NCBI GenBank assembly: GCA_046349215.1
Contig: JAXMCV010000003.1
Location: 124,001-188,000 of the forward strand
Source: JAJXWB01 sp046349215
Lineage (GTDB): Bacteria; Pseudomonadota; Alphaproteobacteria; Rhizobiales; Beijerinckiaceae
Length of the DNA stretch: 64,000 nucleotides
Direction of reading: 5' to 3'
Shown: positions 1-7,905 of the stretch, in pieces
How the letters are laid out: every line of letters starts with the position of its first letter
Position numbering within the stretch: position 1 is the first letter of the stretch
Notes under the pieces: generated by a model
The model's database searches: none
Seen by the model: only the letters and a program-made list of their open reading frames with translations
What the model was told of the DNA's origin: nothing
Program-made: the position numbers and the translations under genes

Positions 1-107
1 AGCGCGTCCTGGCGAAGTTTAAGGACAGCCGCGCCCGCGACGAGCGCCGTCAGCAGCGCAATCACGCCGGCAATCGCCAGTATGCGGTTGAAACTGAAGC
101 CCTTCAC
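1..107 (-). CDS. N-terminus of an unknown membrane-anchored protein (partial)
   Basis: The visible 35 residues start at a GTG and read MKGFSFNRILAIAGVIALLT and onwards, which is a short basic N-tail followed by one hydrophobic segment at about residues 9-30. This looks like a membrane anchor or uncleaved signal. The rest lies outside the window, so no function can be given. An in-frame stop a short way upstream limits the start to this GTG, although its ribosome binding site is weak. It lies downstream of pgi on the same strand, separated by about 125 bases that contain an AT-rich perfect dyad, so it may have its own promoter. Confidence 0.5.
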   Translation of the reverse strand, partial: MKGFSFNRILAIAGVIALLTALVAGAAVLKLRQDA

Positions 108-190
108 GCCGCGCCGTCCCGTCCGGGCATAGGTTCGTCAGCCGGATTTTGTGGCGATCAGCCTTTCCAAATTATTGAATATCGACAGCA

Positions 191-213
191 ATTTCAGAAA
201 ATTGTTCTGAAAT
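191..213. promoter_or_regulatory. AT-rich perfect inverted repeat between pgi and the partial gene
   Basis: ATTTCAGAA, five bases, then TTCTGAAAT: a perfect 9-bp dyad in an AT-rich island of an otherwise GC-rich region. It lies about 85-105 bases upstream of the partial minus-strand gene and just after the pgi stop codon. It could be an operator. It lacks the GC-rich stem and T-run of a terminator. Confidence 0.35.
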
Positions 214-232
214 CGCATTCCCCTGGGGCGCC

Positions 233-1876
233 TCAGGCCGTCCAGCGGCGTCGCCAGCCGACCAGCCCGGCGGTGGAGCCGTCCAGCCCGTCCAGGCTGC
301 GTCCCCCGTCCTGAACGATCGGAACGAGCCGGTTGCACAATTCCTTGCCGAGTTCGACGCCCCACTGATCGAACGGGTTGATGTCCCAGACGACCGACTG
401 GACGAAGACCTTGTGCTCGTAGAGCGCGACGAGACGACCGAGCATCCGCGGGTCCAGGCGTCGGTACATGAACGTCGACGACGGCCGCTCGCCCTCGAAG
501 GTCTTGTGGGGCGCCAGTGCGGCGATCTCGGCCGGCGAAAGCCCCTGAGCCTTTAGGATTTCCTCGACCTCGGCGCGGCTGCGGCCGCGCATCATCGCCT
601 CGCTCTGGGCGAGGCAATTGGCGACCAGCAGCGCATGGTGGCCGGCGTCGGCTTCCGTCGGCTCGGCCGCCACGAGGAAGTCGATGGGCGCGATGTCGGT
701 CCCCTGGTGCAGCAGCTGGAAGAAGGCGTGCTGTCCGTTGGTGCCGGGTTCGCCGAAGACGAACGGGCCCGTGGCGGTCGCGACGGCTGCGCCGTCGCGG
801 GTGACGTGCTTGCCGTTCGATTCCATGTCGAGTTGCTGCAGGTAGGCCGGGAAGCGGGCCAGCCGCTGGTCGTAAGGGATGACCAGGTGGACCGGCTCGT
901 TCCAGACATTGCGGCGCCAGACGCCGAGCAGCGCCATGAGAACGGGGATGTTGGCCTCCAGCGGCGCGGCGCGGAAATGGTCGTCGATATCCTGCCCGCC
1001 GCGCAGGAAATCCTCGAAATGTTCGGGGCCGATGGCGATGACGAGCGACAGGCCGATCGCCGACCACATCGAATAGCGCCCGCCGACCCAGTCCCAGAAG
1101 CCGAAGACGCGATCCGGCCGGATGCCGAACTCCGCGACCTTGTCGAGCCTCGTCGACACGGCGGCGAAATGATCGGCGACCGCCGCCTCGCCCAGCGCGT
1201 CCGCGACCCAGCGCCGCGCCGAGGCGGCATTGGCCATCGTTTCCTGCGTCGTGAACGTCTTGGACGAGACGATGAACAGCGTCCTGGCCGGATCGAGCCC
1301 GCGCAACGTATCGCCGAGATCGGCGCCGTCGACGTTCGACACGAAATGCGGGCGAAGATCGGCCGAGACGTATGGCGACAGGGCGCGCGCCGCCATGGCC
1401 GGCCCGAGATCGGAGCCGCCGATGCCGATGTTCACGACATCCGTGATCCGGTCGCCGCGCGCGCCGCGGATTTCGCCGGACCGCACGGCGGCGGCAAAAG
1501 CCGCGACGCGGGCGCGCACGTCGCGCACCTCGGGCATGACGTCCTTGCCGTCGACCAGCATTGGCGCGTCGGTGAGATTGCGCAGGGCCATATGCAGCGC
1601 CGGGCGATGCTCGGTCGCATTCACCTTCTCGCCGGCGAACAGCGCGGCGCGCCGTTCCTCCACCTTCGCGGCGCGGGCCAGCGCGACAAGCAGCGAGATC
1701 GTCTCGGCCGTCGCCTTGTGCTTGGAATAGTCGAACAGGAGATCGTCGAGCCGCACGCTGAATTTTTCGAAACGGGCCGGATCGTCGCGGAACAGGTCGA
1801 TCGTGCGGCGCGAGGCGATGGCGGCGCGATGCGCTTCGAGGGTGGCGAAAGCGGCGCGGACGGCAGGTCGATGCAT
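233..1876 (-). CDS. pgi: Glucose-6-phosphate isomerase
   Basis: Interconverts glucose 6-phosphate and fructose 6-phosphate in the cytoplasm (glycolysis, gluconeogenesis, pentose phosphate cycling). At 547 residues it has normal family length. The SIS-type sugar-binding motifs are visible: NIGIGGSDLGP, then VSSKTFTTQET. Also present are the catalytic glutamate region MESNGK, the ring-opening histidine in GTNGQHAFFQ, and the C-terminal signature WDINPFDQWGVELGKEL with the conserved lysine. I chose the ATG giving MHRPAVRAAF because it aligns with the usual family N-terminus. A TTG 13 codons upstream is possible but less likely. It is divergent from the glutathione transferase gene across about 205 bases in which I see no clear signal. 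Confidence 0.97.
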   Translation of the reverse strand: MHRPAVRAAFATLEAHRAAIASRRTIDLFRDDPARFEKFSVRLDDLLFDYSKHKATAETISLLVALARAAKVEERRAALFAGEKVNATEHRPALHMALRNLTDAPMLVDGKDVMPEVRDVRARVAAFAAAVRSGEIRGARGDRITDVVNIGIGGSDLGPAMAARALSPYVSADLRPHFVSNVDGADLGDTLRGLDPARTLFIVSSKTFTTQETMANAASARRWVADALGEAAVADHFAAVSTRLDKVAEFGIRPDRVFGFWDWVGGRYSMWSAIGLSLVIAIGPEHFEDFLRGGQDIDDHFRAAPLEANIPVLMALLGVWRRNVWNEPVHLVIPYDQRLARFPAYLQQLDMESNGKHVTRDGAAVATATGPFVFGEPGTNGQHAFFQLLHQGTDIAPIDFLVAAEPTEADAGHHALLVANCLAQSEAMMRGRSRAEVEEILKAQGLSPAEIAALAPHKTFEGERPSSTFMYRRLDPRMLGRLVALYEHKVFVQSVVWDINPFDQWGVELGKELCNRLVPIVQDGGRSLDGLDGSTAGLVGWRRRWTA

Positions 1877-2081
1877 GGAACACCCGTGTTCGAGAGGCCG
1901 GCGCGAGCCGGGCAAGCCATTCAGATGGCGCGGACGCGCCGGGATGGCAGATGGATCGCACGCAAACGGCTAATTTCGGGTCAACGCGCCGAGCCTAGCG
2001 CTTTCGCCGGCGCGATGCAGCCCGGCACCTCGCGTCCGGAACGCCTGTCGTGCAGGATGGCTGCGGTTCAGGAGCAGGTCC

Positions 2082-2699
2082 ATGCGGCTCTACTATCACC
2101 CGCTGTCGTCCAATTCGCGCCGTGCGCTGCTGACCTCCACGCATCTCGGGCTCGATCTGGAGAAGCTGCGGGTCGACCTGTCCGGCGGCGCGCAGAAGGC
2201 GCCGGAATACGTGCGGCTCAATCCCAACGGCAAGGTGCCGCTGCTGGTCGACGGCGCGCTGAATCTCTGGGAATCCTGCGCGATCATGCAATATCTGGCC
2301 GATGTCGGGCGAGGCGAGGACATCTACCCGCGCGAGGTTGCGGCGCGCGCCGACGTCAATCGCTGGCTGTTCTGGTCGGCGTCGCATTTCGCGCCGGCGC
2401 TCGCGCCGTTCATCCGGGAGCGCGTGTCGAAACGCGTCGTCGCCGGCGCCGGCGCGCCGGACCCTGCCGAGATCGCACGCGCCGAAGCGGCGCTGCCGGC
2501 GACGGCCATGCTGCTCGACGCGCATCTCGCGCAAAACGATTGGCTCGCGCAGCAAAGGCTCACGCTCGCCGACTACGCGCTCGCCGCGCCGCTGATGCAT
2601 TTGGATGCGGCGCAAATTCCACTCGGCGACTACGCGCACGTTCTCGCATGGTTCGCGCGCATCCGCGCGTCGAAAGCCTGGGTGGAGACAAATCCCTAG
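2082..2699 (+). CDS. Glutathione S-transferase family protein
   Basis: A 205-residue cytosolic GST-like protein. The N-terminal thioredoxin-like domain (about residues 1-80) starts MRLYYHPLSSNSRR and contains NPNGKVPLLVDG with the cis-proline, followed by the glutathione-contacting ES pair in LWESCAIMQYLAD. The helical C-terminal domain follows (about 85-205). A ribosome binding site (CAGGAG) precedes the ATG. The substrate cannot be inferred. The stop codon overlaps the end of the convergent vsr gene by four bases. Confidence 0.88.
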   Translation: MRLYYHPLSSNSRRALLTSTHLGLDLEKLRVDLSGGAQKAPEYVRLNPNGKVPLLVDGALNLWESCAIMQYLADVGRGEDIYPREVAARADVNRWLFWSASHFAPALAPFIRERVSKRVVAGAGAPDPAEIARAEAALPATAMLLDAHLAQNDWLAQQRLTLADYALAAPLMHLDAAQIPLGDYAHVLAWFARIRASKAWVETNP

Positions 2700-3112
2700 T
2701 CGCGCAGAAAGGCCGCCAGCTTTTCCGACAGGGCGGCCTCGTCCGCCAGTTCGCATTCCCAGATGACGAGCGCGCGCCAGCCCATGTCGTGCAGGATTTT
2801 CTGGTTGCGCGTATCGCGCGCGACGTTGCGGCCGATCTTGGCGCGCCAGTATTCGGCGTTGGTTTTCGGCATGCGCGCGCCGCGCCGGCAATCGTGGCCG
2901 TGCCAGAAGCAGCCGTTGACGAAGATGGCGCGCCTGGCGCCGATCCACGCGAGATCTGGACGGCCGGGAATGTCCTTGCGGTGCAGGCGATAGCCGGGCG
3001 CGATCCTGCGGACGATGCGCCGCACCTTCATCTCCGCGGACGTGTCGCGGCCGGGAACGGCGCGCATGATGGCGGAACGGTCGGGAGCGGCGTCTGTCTG
3101 CTTCGCTTTCAT
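2696..3112 (-). CDS. vsr: Very short patch repair endonuclease (Vsr)
   Basis: A 138-residue Vsr-family mismatch endonuclease. In characterised systems it nicks 5' of the T in T:G mismatches that arise when methylated cytosine deaminates. Visible motifs are RSAIMRAVPGRDTSAE near the N-terminus, GYRLHRKDIPGRPDL with the metal-binding aspartate, the FVNGCFWHGHDC block with zinc and active-site residues, and ALVIWECEL near the C-terminus. The ATG overlaps the stop codon of the cytosine methyltransferase gene (ATGA), so the two are translationally coupled, as expected for a repair enzyme dedicated to that methylase. Confidence 0.95.
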   Translation of the reverse strand: MKAKQTDAAPDRSAIMRAVPGRDTSAEMKVRRIVRRIAPGYRLHRKDIPGRPDLAWIGARRAIFVNGCFWHGHDCRRGARMPKTNAEYWRAKIGRNVARDTRNQKILHDMGWRALVIWECELADEAALSEKLAAFLRD

Positions 3113-4260
3113 TCCGCGGCGATCTGCGGCGCGTTTCGCGAAAGAGCAAGAGGCGTCAGCAGGTGTTCCGACAGGAAGCGCACGACAGGCGCGGCGACGC
3201 CGTCGCCGAGCAGATGATAGGCGGCATTGTAGCGCGCCGGCAGGCGATAATCGTCGGGCAGGCCCATCAGCCGCGCCGCCTCGCGCCCCGACAGGAGACG
3301 GGCGCGGACCTTTCCGTTGTCGACAACCAGAATGGACTGGCGGCTCGATCCGCCGGCCGGCGTGCGCAGACAACCGGCAAGACCGTCGAACCGCACTTCC
3401 GCGCGCTGGACGCGGGCGCCGGTCTCGTCGCGTCGCGTGCGGCGGTAGAGAGCGCCGACGGCGCGCCCGCCCTCGCGCCTTACCTCGTCGAGACGCGCGC
3501 GATGCGAAGGCGCCATGAGCGAGACGAGTCGATCGACATCCTTGCGCGACATCCAGTCGACGTCGGCGGGCTTTTCTTCGATCAGATCGGCGAGTGCGCC
3601 GTTGCGCGCAGGCGCCGGCGGCAGGCGCCACCAGATCCAGTCGCGGGCGAGCGCTTTCGGCAGGGCGTCGACGGCGCGGCGCAGAGCAGTCGACGTCCAG
3701 TCCGCGCCCGCGGTCGCGGCCGAGAGCGGCGCCGGAATGGGCGCGTCGCGCGCGACGGCGACGACGAAAAGGCGCGGCCGCGATTGCGGCAGGAAATGCG
3801 CGGAGTCCATCGTCAGCGCGCCGAACCTGTAGCCGAGCGCCTGCAGGGCGCGGCAGAGCGCGACGAAATCGGCGCCGCCCGACGCCGTCAGAAGCCCGAC
3901 GACATTCTCGATCGCCAGGATGCCCGGCGCCCTGAACTCCCGCCCGAGCGCCTCGATCAGCCGGGCGAATCCGTAGAAGGCGCCGGAGCGAGCGCCGGAA
4001 AGGCCCTTGCCGGCGCCGGCCAGAGACAGGTCCTGGCAAGGGAAAGAGGCCCAGGCGAGGTCGGCCCGGCCCGGCAGGTCGGCCGCCGTCAGCGCGTGAA
4101 TGTCGCCGACGCGCAGATGATCGCCGCCCCAGTTTGCGGCATAGCTCGCGGCCTTGTGCGCGTCGAAATCGTTGGCGAACAGGCAGGACCAGCCGACGCC
4201 GAGACCGGCGCGCGCCATGCCGCCGCCGGCGAAGAATTCGTAGTAGGTCGGCGTGACCAT
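3109..4260 (-). CDS. DNA (cytosine-5-)-methyltransferase
   Basis: A 383-residue C5-cytosine DNA methyltransferase. Motif I is YYEFFAGGGMARAGL (SAM binding). Motif IV is SFPCQDLSLAG with the catalytic cysteine of PCQ. Motif VI is AIENV and motif VIII is QSRPRLFVV. Motifs IX-X lie near ARLLSGREAARLMGLPDDY and YHLLGDGVAAPV. The target-recognition region is about residues 190-300, and the recognition sequence cannot be read from the protein. No restriction endonuclease gene is adjacent; the partner is vsr, so this is an orphan, Dcm-like methylase. The start ATG (MVTPTYYEFF) sits 56 bases after dnaN on the same strand. Confidence 0.95.
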   Translation of the reverse strand: MVTPTYYEFFAGGGMARAGLGVGWSCLFANDFDAHKAASYAANWGGDHLRVGDIHALTAADLPGRADLAWASFPCQDLSLAGAGKGLSGARSGAFYGFARLIEALGREFRAPGILAIENVVGLLTASGGADFVALCRALQALGYRFGALTMDSAHFLPQSRPRLFVVAVARDAPIPAPLSAATAGADWTSTALRRAVDALPKALARDWIWWRLPPAPARNGALADLIEEKPADVDWMSRKDVDRLVSLMAPSHRARLDEVRREGGRAVGALYRRTRRDETGARVQRAEVRFDGLAGCLRTPAGGSSRQSILVVDNGKVRARLLSGREAARLMGLPDDYRLPARYNAAYHLLGDGVAAPVVRFLSEHLLTPLALSRNAPQIAAE

Positions 4261-4316
4261 CGCGCGATTCGCTCCGCGCCCGAGGCTAGGGCCAGCCGGC
4301 GGCGCGGTCCAATCGC

Positions 4317-5435
4317 CTAGACGCGCATCGGCATCAGAACATAGAGCGCGGCGGCACCGTCGCGATCCTGGATGATGGTCGGCGAGCCGGCGTCGGCGAG
4401 GCGGAACAAAGCCGTGTCGCTGTCGAGCTGGTTGGCGATGTCGAGCAGGTATTTGGCGTTGAAGCCGATGTCGAGCGCCGTCGAATCGTAATCGACCTCC
4501 AGCTCCTCGTTGGCGGCGCCGGCGTCCGGATTGGTGACGGAAAGCGTGAGCTTGCCGTCGCCGAGCGCCATCTTCACGGCGCGGCCGCGCTCCGAGGAAA
4601 TGGTCGAGACGCGATCGACCGCCTTGCGGAATTCGTCGCGCTCGACGACGAGGCGCTTGTCGTTGCCGGTCGGGATGACGCGGGCATAGTCCGGGAAGGT
4701 GCCGTCGATCAGCTTGGACGTGAGGACCACGGCGCCGAAATTGAAGCGGATCTTGTTGGCGGACAATTCGATCGTCACGTCGGATTCGGCGTCCTCGATC
4801 AGCTTGAGCACTTCGCTCACCGCCTTGCGCGGCACGATGACGCCGGGCATGCCGGCGGAGCCGGCCGGCGCCGGAATTTCGACGCGGGCGAGCCGATGGC
4901 CGTCGGTCGCAACCGCGCGCATCATCGCGTGGCCGTCGACCTCCGTCGTGTGAACGAAGATGCCGTTGAGATAGTAGCGCGTCTCCTCGTTGGAGATGGC
5001 GAATTGCGTCTTCTCGATCAGCTTGCGCAGGTCGCCCGCCGCGAGGGTGAACTTGTGCGTGAATTCGCCCGCCGAAATGTCGGGGAAGTCGCTTTCCGGC
5101 AGGCTCTGCAGCGTGAAGCGCGAGCGGCCGGATTTCAGCATCAGCTGGCCGCCGTCGCCGGCCGCGTCCAGCGAGACCTGCGCGCCTTCCGGCAGCTTGC
5201 GGACGATCTCGTAGAGCGTGTGGGCGGGCAGCGTCGTGCCGCCCTTCATGCCGACGTCGGCCGCGACATTGTCGGTGACCTCGAGATCGAGGTCGGTCGC
5301 CTTCAATTGCAGGGCGCGGCCGTCGGCGTGCAGCAACACGTTGGAGAGAATCGGAATGGTCGTGCGGCGCTCGACCACGCGGTGGACGTGCCCCAGCGAT
5401 TTCAGAAGGGCCGCTCTCTCCAGGGTGACTTTCAT
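4317..5435 (-). CDS. dnaN: DNA polymerase III subunit beta (sliding clamp)
   Basis: A 372-residue ring clamp that tethers polymerase III to DNA. It starts MKVTLERAALLKSLGHVHRV and contains RRTTIPILSNVLLHA, both typical of the first clamp domain. It ends with the characteristic PMRV tail that lines the client-binding pocket. Length is exactly that of alphaproteobacterial DnaN. The ATG was chosen because the protein N-terminus matches the family; an upstream extension does not. dnaN is not next to dnaA or recF here. A fatty acid hydroxylase gene lies upstream and the methyltransferase gene downstream. Confidence 0.97.
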   Translation of the reverse strand: MKVTLERAALLKSLGHVHRVVERRTTIPILSNVLLHADGRALQLKATDLDLEVTDNVAADVGMKGGTTLPAHTLYEIVRKLPEGAQVSLDAAGDGGQLMLKSGRSRFTLQSLPESDFPDISAGEFTHKFTLAAGDLRKLIEKTQFAISNEETRYYLNGIFVHTTEVDGHAMMRAVATDGHRLARVEIPAPAGSAGMPGVIVPRKAVSEVLKLIEDAESDVTIELSANKIRFNFGAVVLTSKLIDGTFPDYARVIPTGNDKRLVVERDEFRKAVDRVSTISSERGRAVKMALGDGKLTLSVTNPDAGAANEELEVDYDSTALDIGFNAKYLLDIANQLDSDTALFRLADAGSPTIIQDRDGAAALYVLMPMRV

Positions 5436-5529
5436 GAAACCGATCCCGAATCCAATTCTTGCGGCCCGGCGGCCGCGCGCGCAGGCGCAATGAGGGGCGC
5501 AGAGTCTGGCTTGCGGTTCGGTCGGACGC

Positions 5530-5557
5530 AAGCCCGGCCGCAAGGCCAGCCGGGCTT
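5530..5557 (-). terminator. Possible terminator after the hydroxylase gene
   Basis: AAGCCCGGC and GCCGGGCTT form a 9-bp stem with a 10-base loop, 34-61 bases after the stop codon of the minus-strand fatty acid hydroxylase gene and upstream of dnaN. The trailing T-run is poor, so this may be a weak terminator or simply a hairpin. Confidence 0.4.
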
Positions 5558-5590
5558 ATTCGCAGGATTTCAAAGGCGGACGCCCGCTTT

Positions 5591-6400
5591 TCAGGCGGCC
5601 TGCCCGTCGGCCGGGCGCTGGCGACGCCGTTCGCGCTGGGCGACGAGGTCCCAGCGGGTCTTGAAGACCGTGTCGCAGATGTTGGACGAGCCGAAACCGT
5701 CCGAATAGGACACGTTGCCACGGCCGTGATGCTCGGCATGGGCCTTGGACGAAATGCGCTCGGCGACGAAGCGCAGGAGCGGGTTGGAGCTCTTCGCCAG
5801 TTTCACGCTGAAATCGTAGCCCGAATGCTCGTACAGGCCGCCGAAGGCGCCTGCCGTGACCGCGAAGAAATGGAAGGTCAGGTCGGTTCCGGCCGAACCG
5901 ATGGCCGTGATGGCGACGAGCGGCAGCAGATAGGGCGCGGCGATTTCCAGCAGGAAGTCGGCGAAGCTCATGTAGCAGGCGCTGATCGAACGGCTGGCGG
6001 TGGTCGAGTGATGCACGGAATGGCCGAGCGTGCGCATGAGAGTCGGCCGGTGCAGGATCCAGCAATGCGAGACGTATTGCACGAGGTCGTGGCCGATGGT
6101 CATGCCTATCAGGCCGACGACGAACATGGCGAGGCTGATGTGGGCGGGGCCGACGAAGGCGAGGCCGGCCCATTGCACAAGCATCATCGCCGGCAGCAGG
6201 ATCACGACCTGATTGACGAGGACGCGGGGCAGGACCTGGAAATAGGTCCACGAATCCGCCGGCCGGTTCTTGTAAGCGGCGAGCGAGCCCGTGCGGTCGA
6301 GATATTCGAACCATAGTCCGATGCCGTGATAGGCGAGCATCTGGACGAGCCAGACCGCGACGGACAGGGGAAGCCAGGACGGCAGATCTTGCGCTGTCAT
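5591..6400 (-). CDS. Sterol desaturase / fatty acid hydroxylase superfamily membrane protein
   Basis: A 269-residue integral membrane di-iron enzyme of the fatty acid hydroxylase superfamily. Histidine clusters that would bind the diiron centre are present: HDLVQYVSH (residues 104-112), HSVHH (127-131), EH at 191-192 and HAEHH (221-225). Hydrophobic segments lie at about 10-30, 57-78, 86-104 and 150-190. The substrate is unknown; sterol, fatty acid, carotenoid and ether-lipid modifying members share this pattern. The ATG giving MTAQDLPSWL was chosen over longer options that lack a family-like N-terminus. The gene lies 50 bases after the UdgX gene on the same strand. Confidence 0.85.
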   Translation of the reverse strand: MTAQDLPSWLPLSVAVWLVQMLAYHGIGLWFEYLDRTGSLAAYKNRPADSWTYFQVLPRVLVNQVVILLPAMMLVQWAGLAFVGPAHISLAMFVVGLIGMTIGHDLVQYVSHCWILHRPTLMRTLGHSVHHSTTASRSISACYMSFADFLLEIAAPYLLPLVAITAIGSAGTDLTFHFFAVTAGAFGGLYEHSGYDFSVKLAKSSNPLLRFVAERISSKAHAEHHGRGNVSYSDGFGSSNICDTVFKTRWDLVAQRERRRQRPADGQAA

Positions 6401-6450
6401 GGAGGCCTTGTGCCGCAGGGCGACCGCCTGCGCAAGCCGTTCGGATAAGC

Positions 6451-7905
6451 TCAAGCCTCTACGAATGCAGCGACTTCGCGCAGGTCGGCCAGAAAGATGC
6501 GCCATTCCCGGCGCTTGGAGGCTTCATCGGTCAGCCGCAGCAGAAACGAGGGGTGGACGGTCGCCCGCATTTTCAGGCCGTTAGCGAGGGTCAGGGTCTG
6601 GCCTCGCACGTCCTTGAGCGCCGTGGCGCGGCCGAGCAGCGCGGTCGCCGCGGATGCGCCGAGCGCGACGACGAGTCGCGGTCGCACAAGTTCGAGTTCG
6701 CGGGCGAGCCAGCCGTTGCAGGCCGCAATCTCGCGCGCGCCGGGCTTCTTGTGAATGCGCCGCTTGCCGCGCGGCTCGAACCTGAAATGCTTGACGGCAT
6801 TGGTCACGTAGCAATCCGCCCGTTCGATGCCGGCGCGCTCGAACGCCGTGTCGAGCAGGCGGCCGGCCCGGCCGACGAATGGACGCCCGGACAGATCCTC
6901 CTCGTCGCCGGGCTGTTCGCCGACGAAGACGAGCCGCGCGCCTTCCGCGCCCTCGCCGGGCACGGCCTGCGTGGCGTGGCGCCAGAGGTCGCAATTGACG
7001 CAGGACGTCAGGGCGCGCGCGAGTTCCGCGAGCGAGTCGCATTGCACCGCTTCGACGCGCGTCCTGCCAGGCGCCGCGGGCGCGCCGCGCCGTGCTGTCG
7101 TCGGCGCCGCGTCGATCATGCCGGCAGAACGCGCGGCCGCGTGCCGCGCGAGCGGGGCGATGAGGTCGGCCTCGGGCAAGTTGCGCCAGTATTTCTTCGG
7201 CATTTCGCGCGTCATGGCCTTCAGGTTGAGGCGCGCGGGATTGAAGATCGCGGCGAAATAGGCGCGCCAGGCGTTTTCCAACGCATCGCCGTCAGGCGCG
7301 TTCCGCCTTTCCGCGCCGGGAGCGAAGGCGAGGCTTTCGCCGTCCCAGTGCGCCGAGCGGCGCGGCGTAAGAATCGACCAGCGCATGTTGGCGAAGCGCC
7401 GCATGAAAAATGGCGCCGTCGCCTCGACGATGTGATGGTCGGGCTCGAACCAGGCGACGAATGTCTCGCCGCCGTCCGGCGCGTCGACGCGACGGAAGCG
7501 CAGGAACGCCGTCATCTTGTGCATGTCGCGACGCACAGCCTTCGCCATGCCGGCGGCGCGCGCGACATCGGCGTCGGCCGGATTGGAAAGCAGACGCGGC
7601 GCGTCGCGCAGGCGACACAGCAAACGATAGGCGAGCGCGAAGCGGGAAGGGTCGGCGTGCAGCAGCAGGCGTTCGGCGAGATCGCGGAACGCCTCCGGGA
7701 CGACTGCCGGCGCGATGGCCTCGGTTGTTTGCGGGGGGCTTTCGGCGGCGAACAGATCATGCTGGTCTTCGGCGCCATCGCCCGGCACGCGCCATTCGAC
7801 GCCGTCAGGCGCCACGTTGCGCGCGCACAGCGTCGCTGCGCGGTGGAAGAAGGCGTCGACGTCCGCCGAGCCGGTCAGCAGGATTGTCTCGCGCGAAAGG
7901 ATCAC
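6451..7905 (-). CDS. DUF4130 domain fused to UdgX-type uracil-DNA glycosylase
   Basis: A 484-residue two-domain protein. Residues about 1-250 match the DUF4130 'DNA metabolism' family. Residues about 270-484 are a family 4-like uracil-DNA glycosylase of the UdgX type, with GEQPGDEEDLSGRPFVG, Fe-S cysteines (including CVNC near residue 305) and HPSFLLR near 451. The UdgX hallmark KRRIH is present at 381-385. In characterised UdgX the histidine of this loop forms a covalent bond to the DNA after uracil release, giving a protein-DNA adduct. The gene begins with GTG overlapping the stop codon of the radical SAM gene (GTGA), so the two are translationally coupled. An SOS box precedes the pair. Confidence 0.94.
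   Translation of the reverse strand: MILSRETILLTGSADVDAFFHRAATLCARNVAPDGVEWRVPGDGAEDQHDLFAAESPPQTTEAIAPAVVPEAFRDLAERLLLHADPSRFALAYRLLCRLRDAPRLLSNPADADVARAAGMAKAVRRDMHKMTAFLRFRRVDAPDGGETFVAWFEPDHHIVEATAPFFMRRFANMRWSILTPRRSAHWDGESLAFAPGAERRNAPDGDALENAWRAYFAAIFNPARLNLKAMTREMPKKYWRNLPEADLIAPLARHAAARSAGMIDAAPTTARRGAPAAPGRTRVEAVQCDSLAELARALTSCVNCDLWRHATQAVPGEGAEGARLVFVGEQPGDEEDLSGRPFVGRAGRLLDTAFERAGIERADCYVTNAVKHFRFEPRGKRRIHKKPGAREIAACNGWLARELELVRPRLVVALGASAATALLGRATALKDVRGQTLTLANGLKMRATVHPSFLLRLTDEASKRREWRIFLADLREVAAFVEA

Noticed and set aside
138..1961. 607-codon open frame on the pgi strand
   Set aside because: Shifted frame over pgi with no recognisable protein pattern.
635..3217. Very long plus-strand open frame opposite pgi and vsr
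   Set aside because: GC-rich antisense shadow; its translation is rich in Arg, Ala and Gly with no family pattern, whereas pgi, the GST and vsr are clear.
3109..4260. Complete type II restriction-modification system
   Set aside because: No restriction enzyme is adjacent; vsr is a repair partner.
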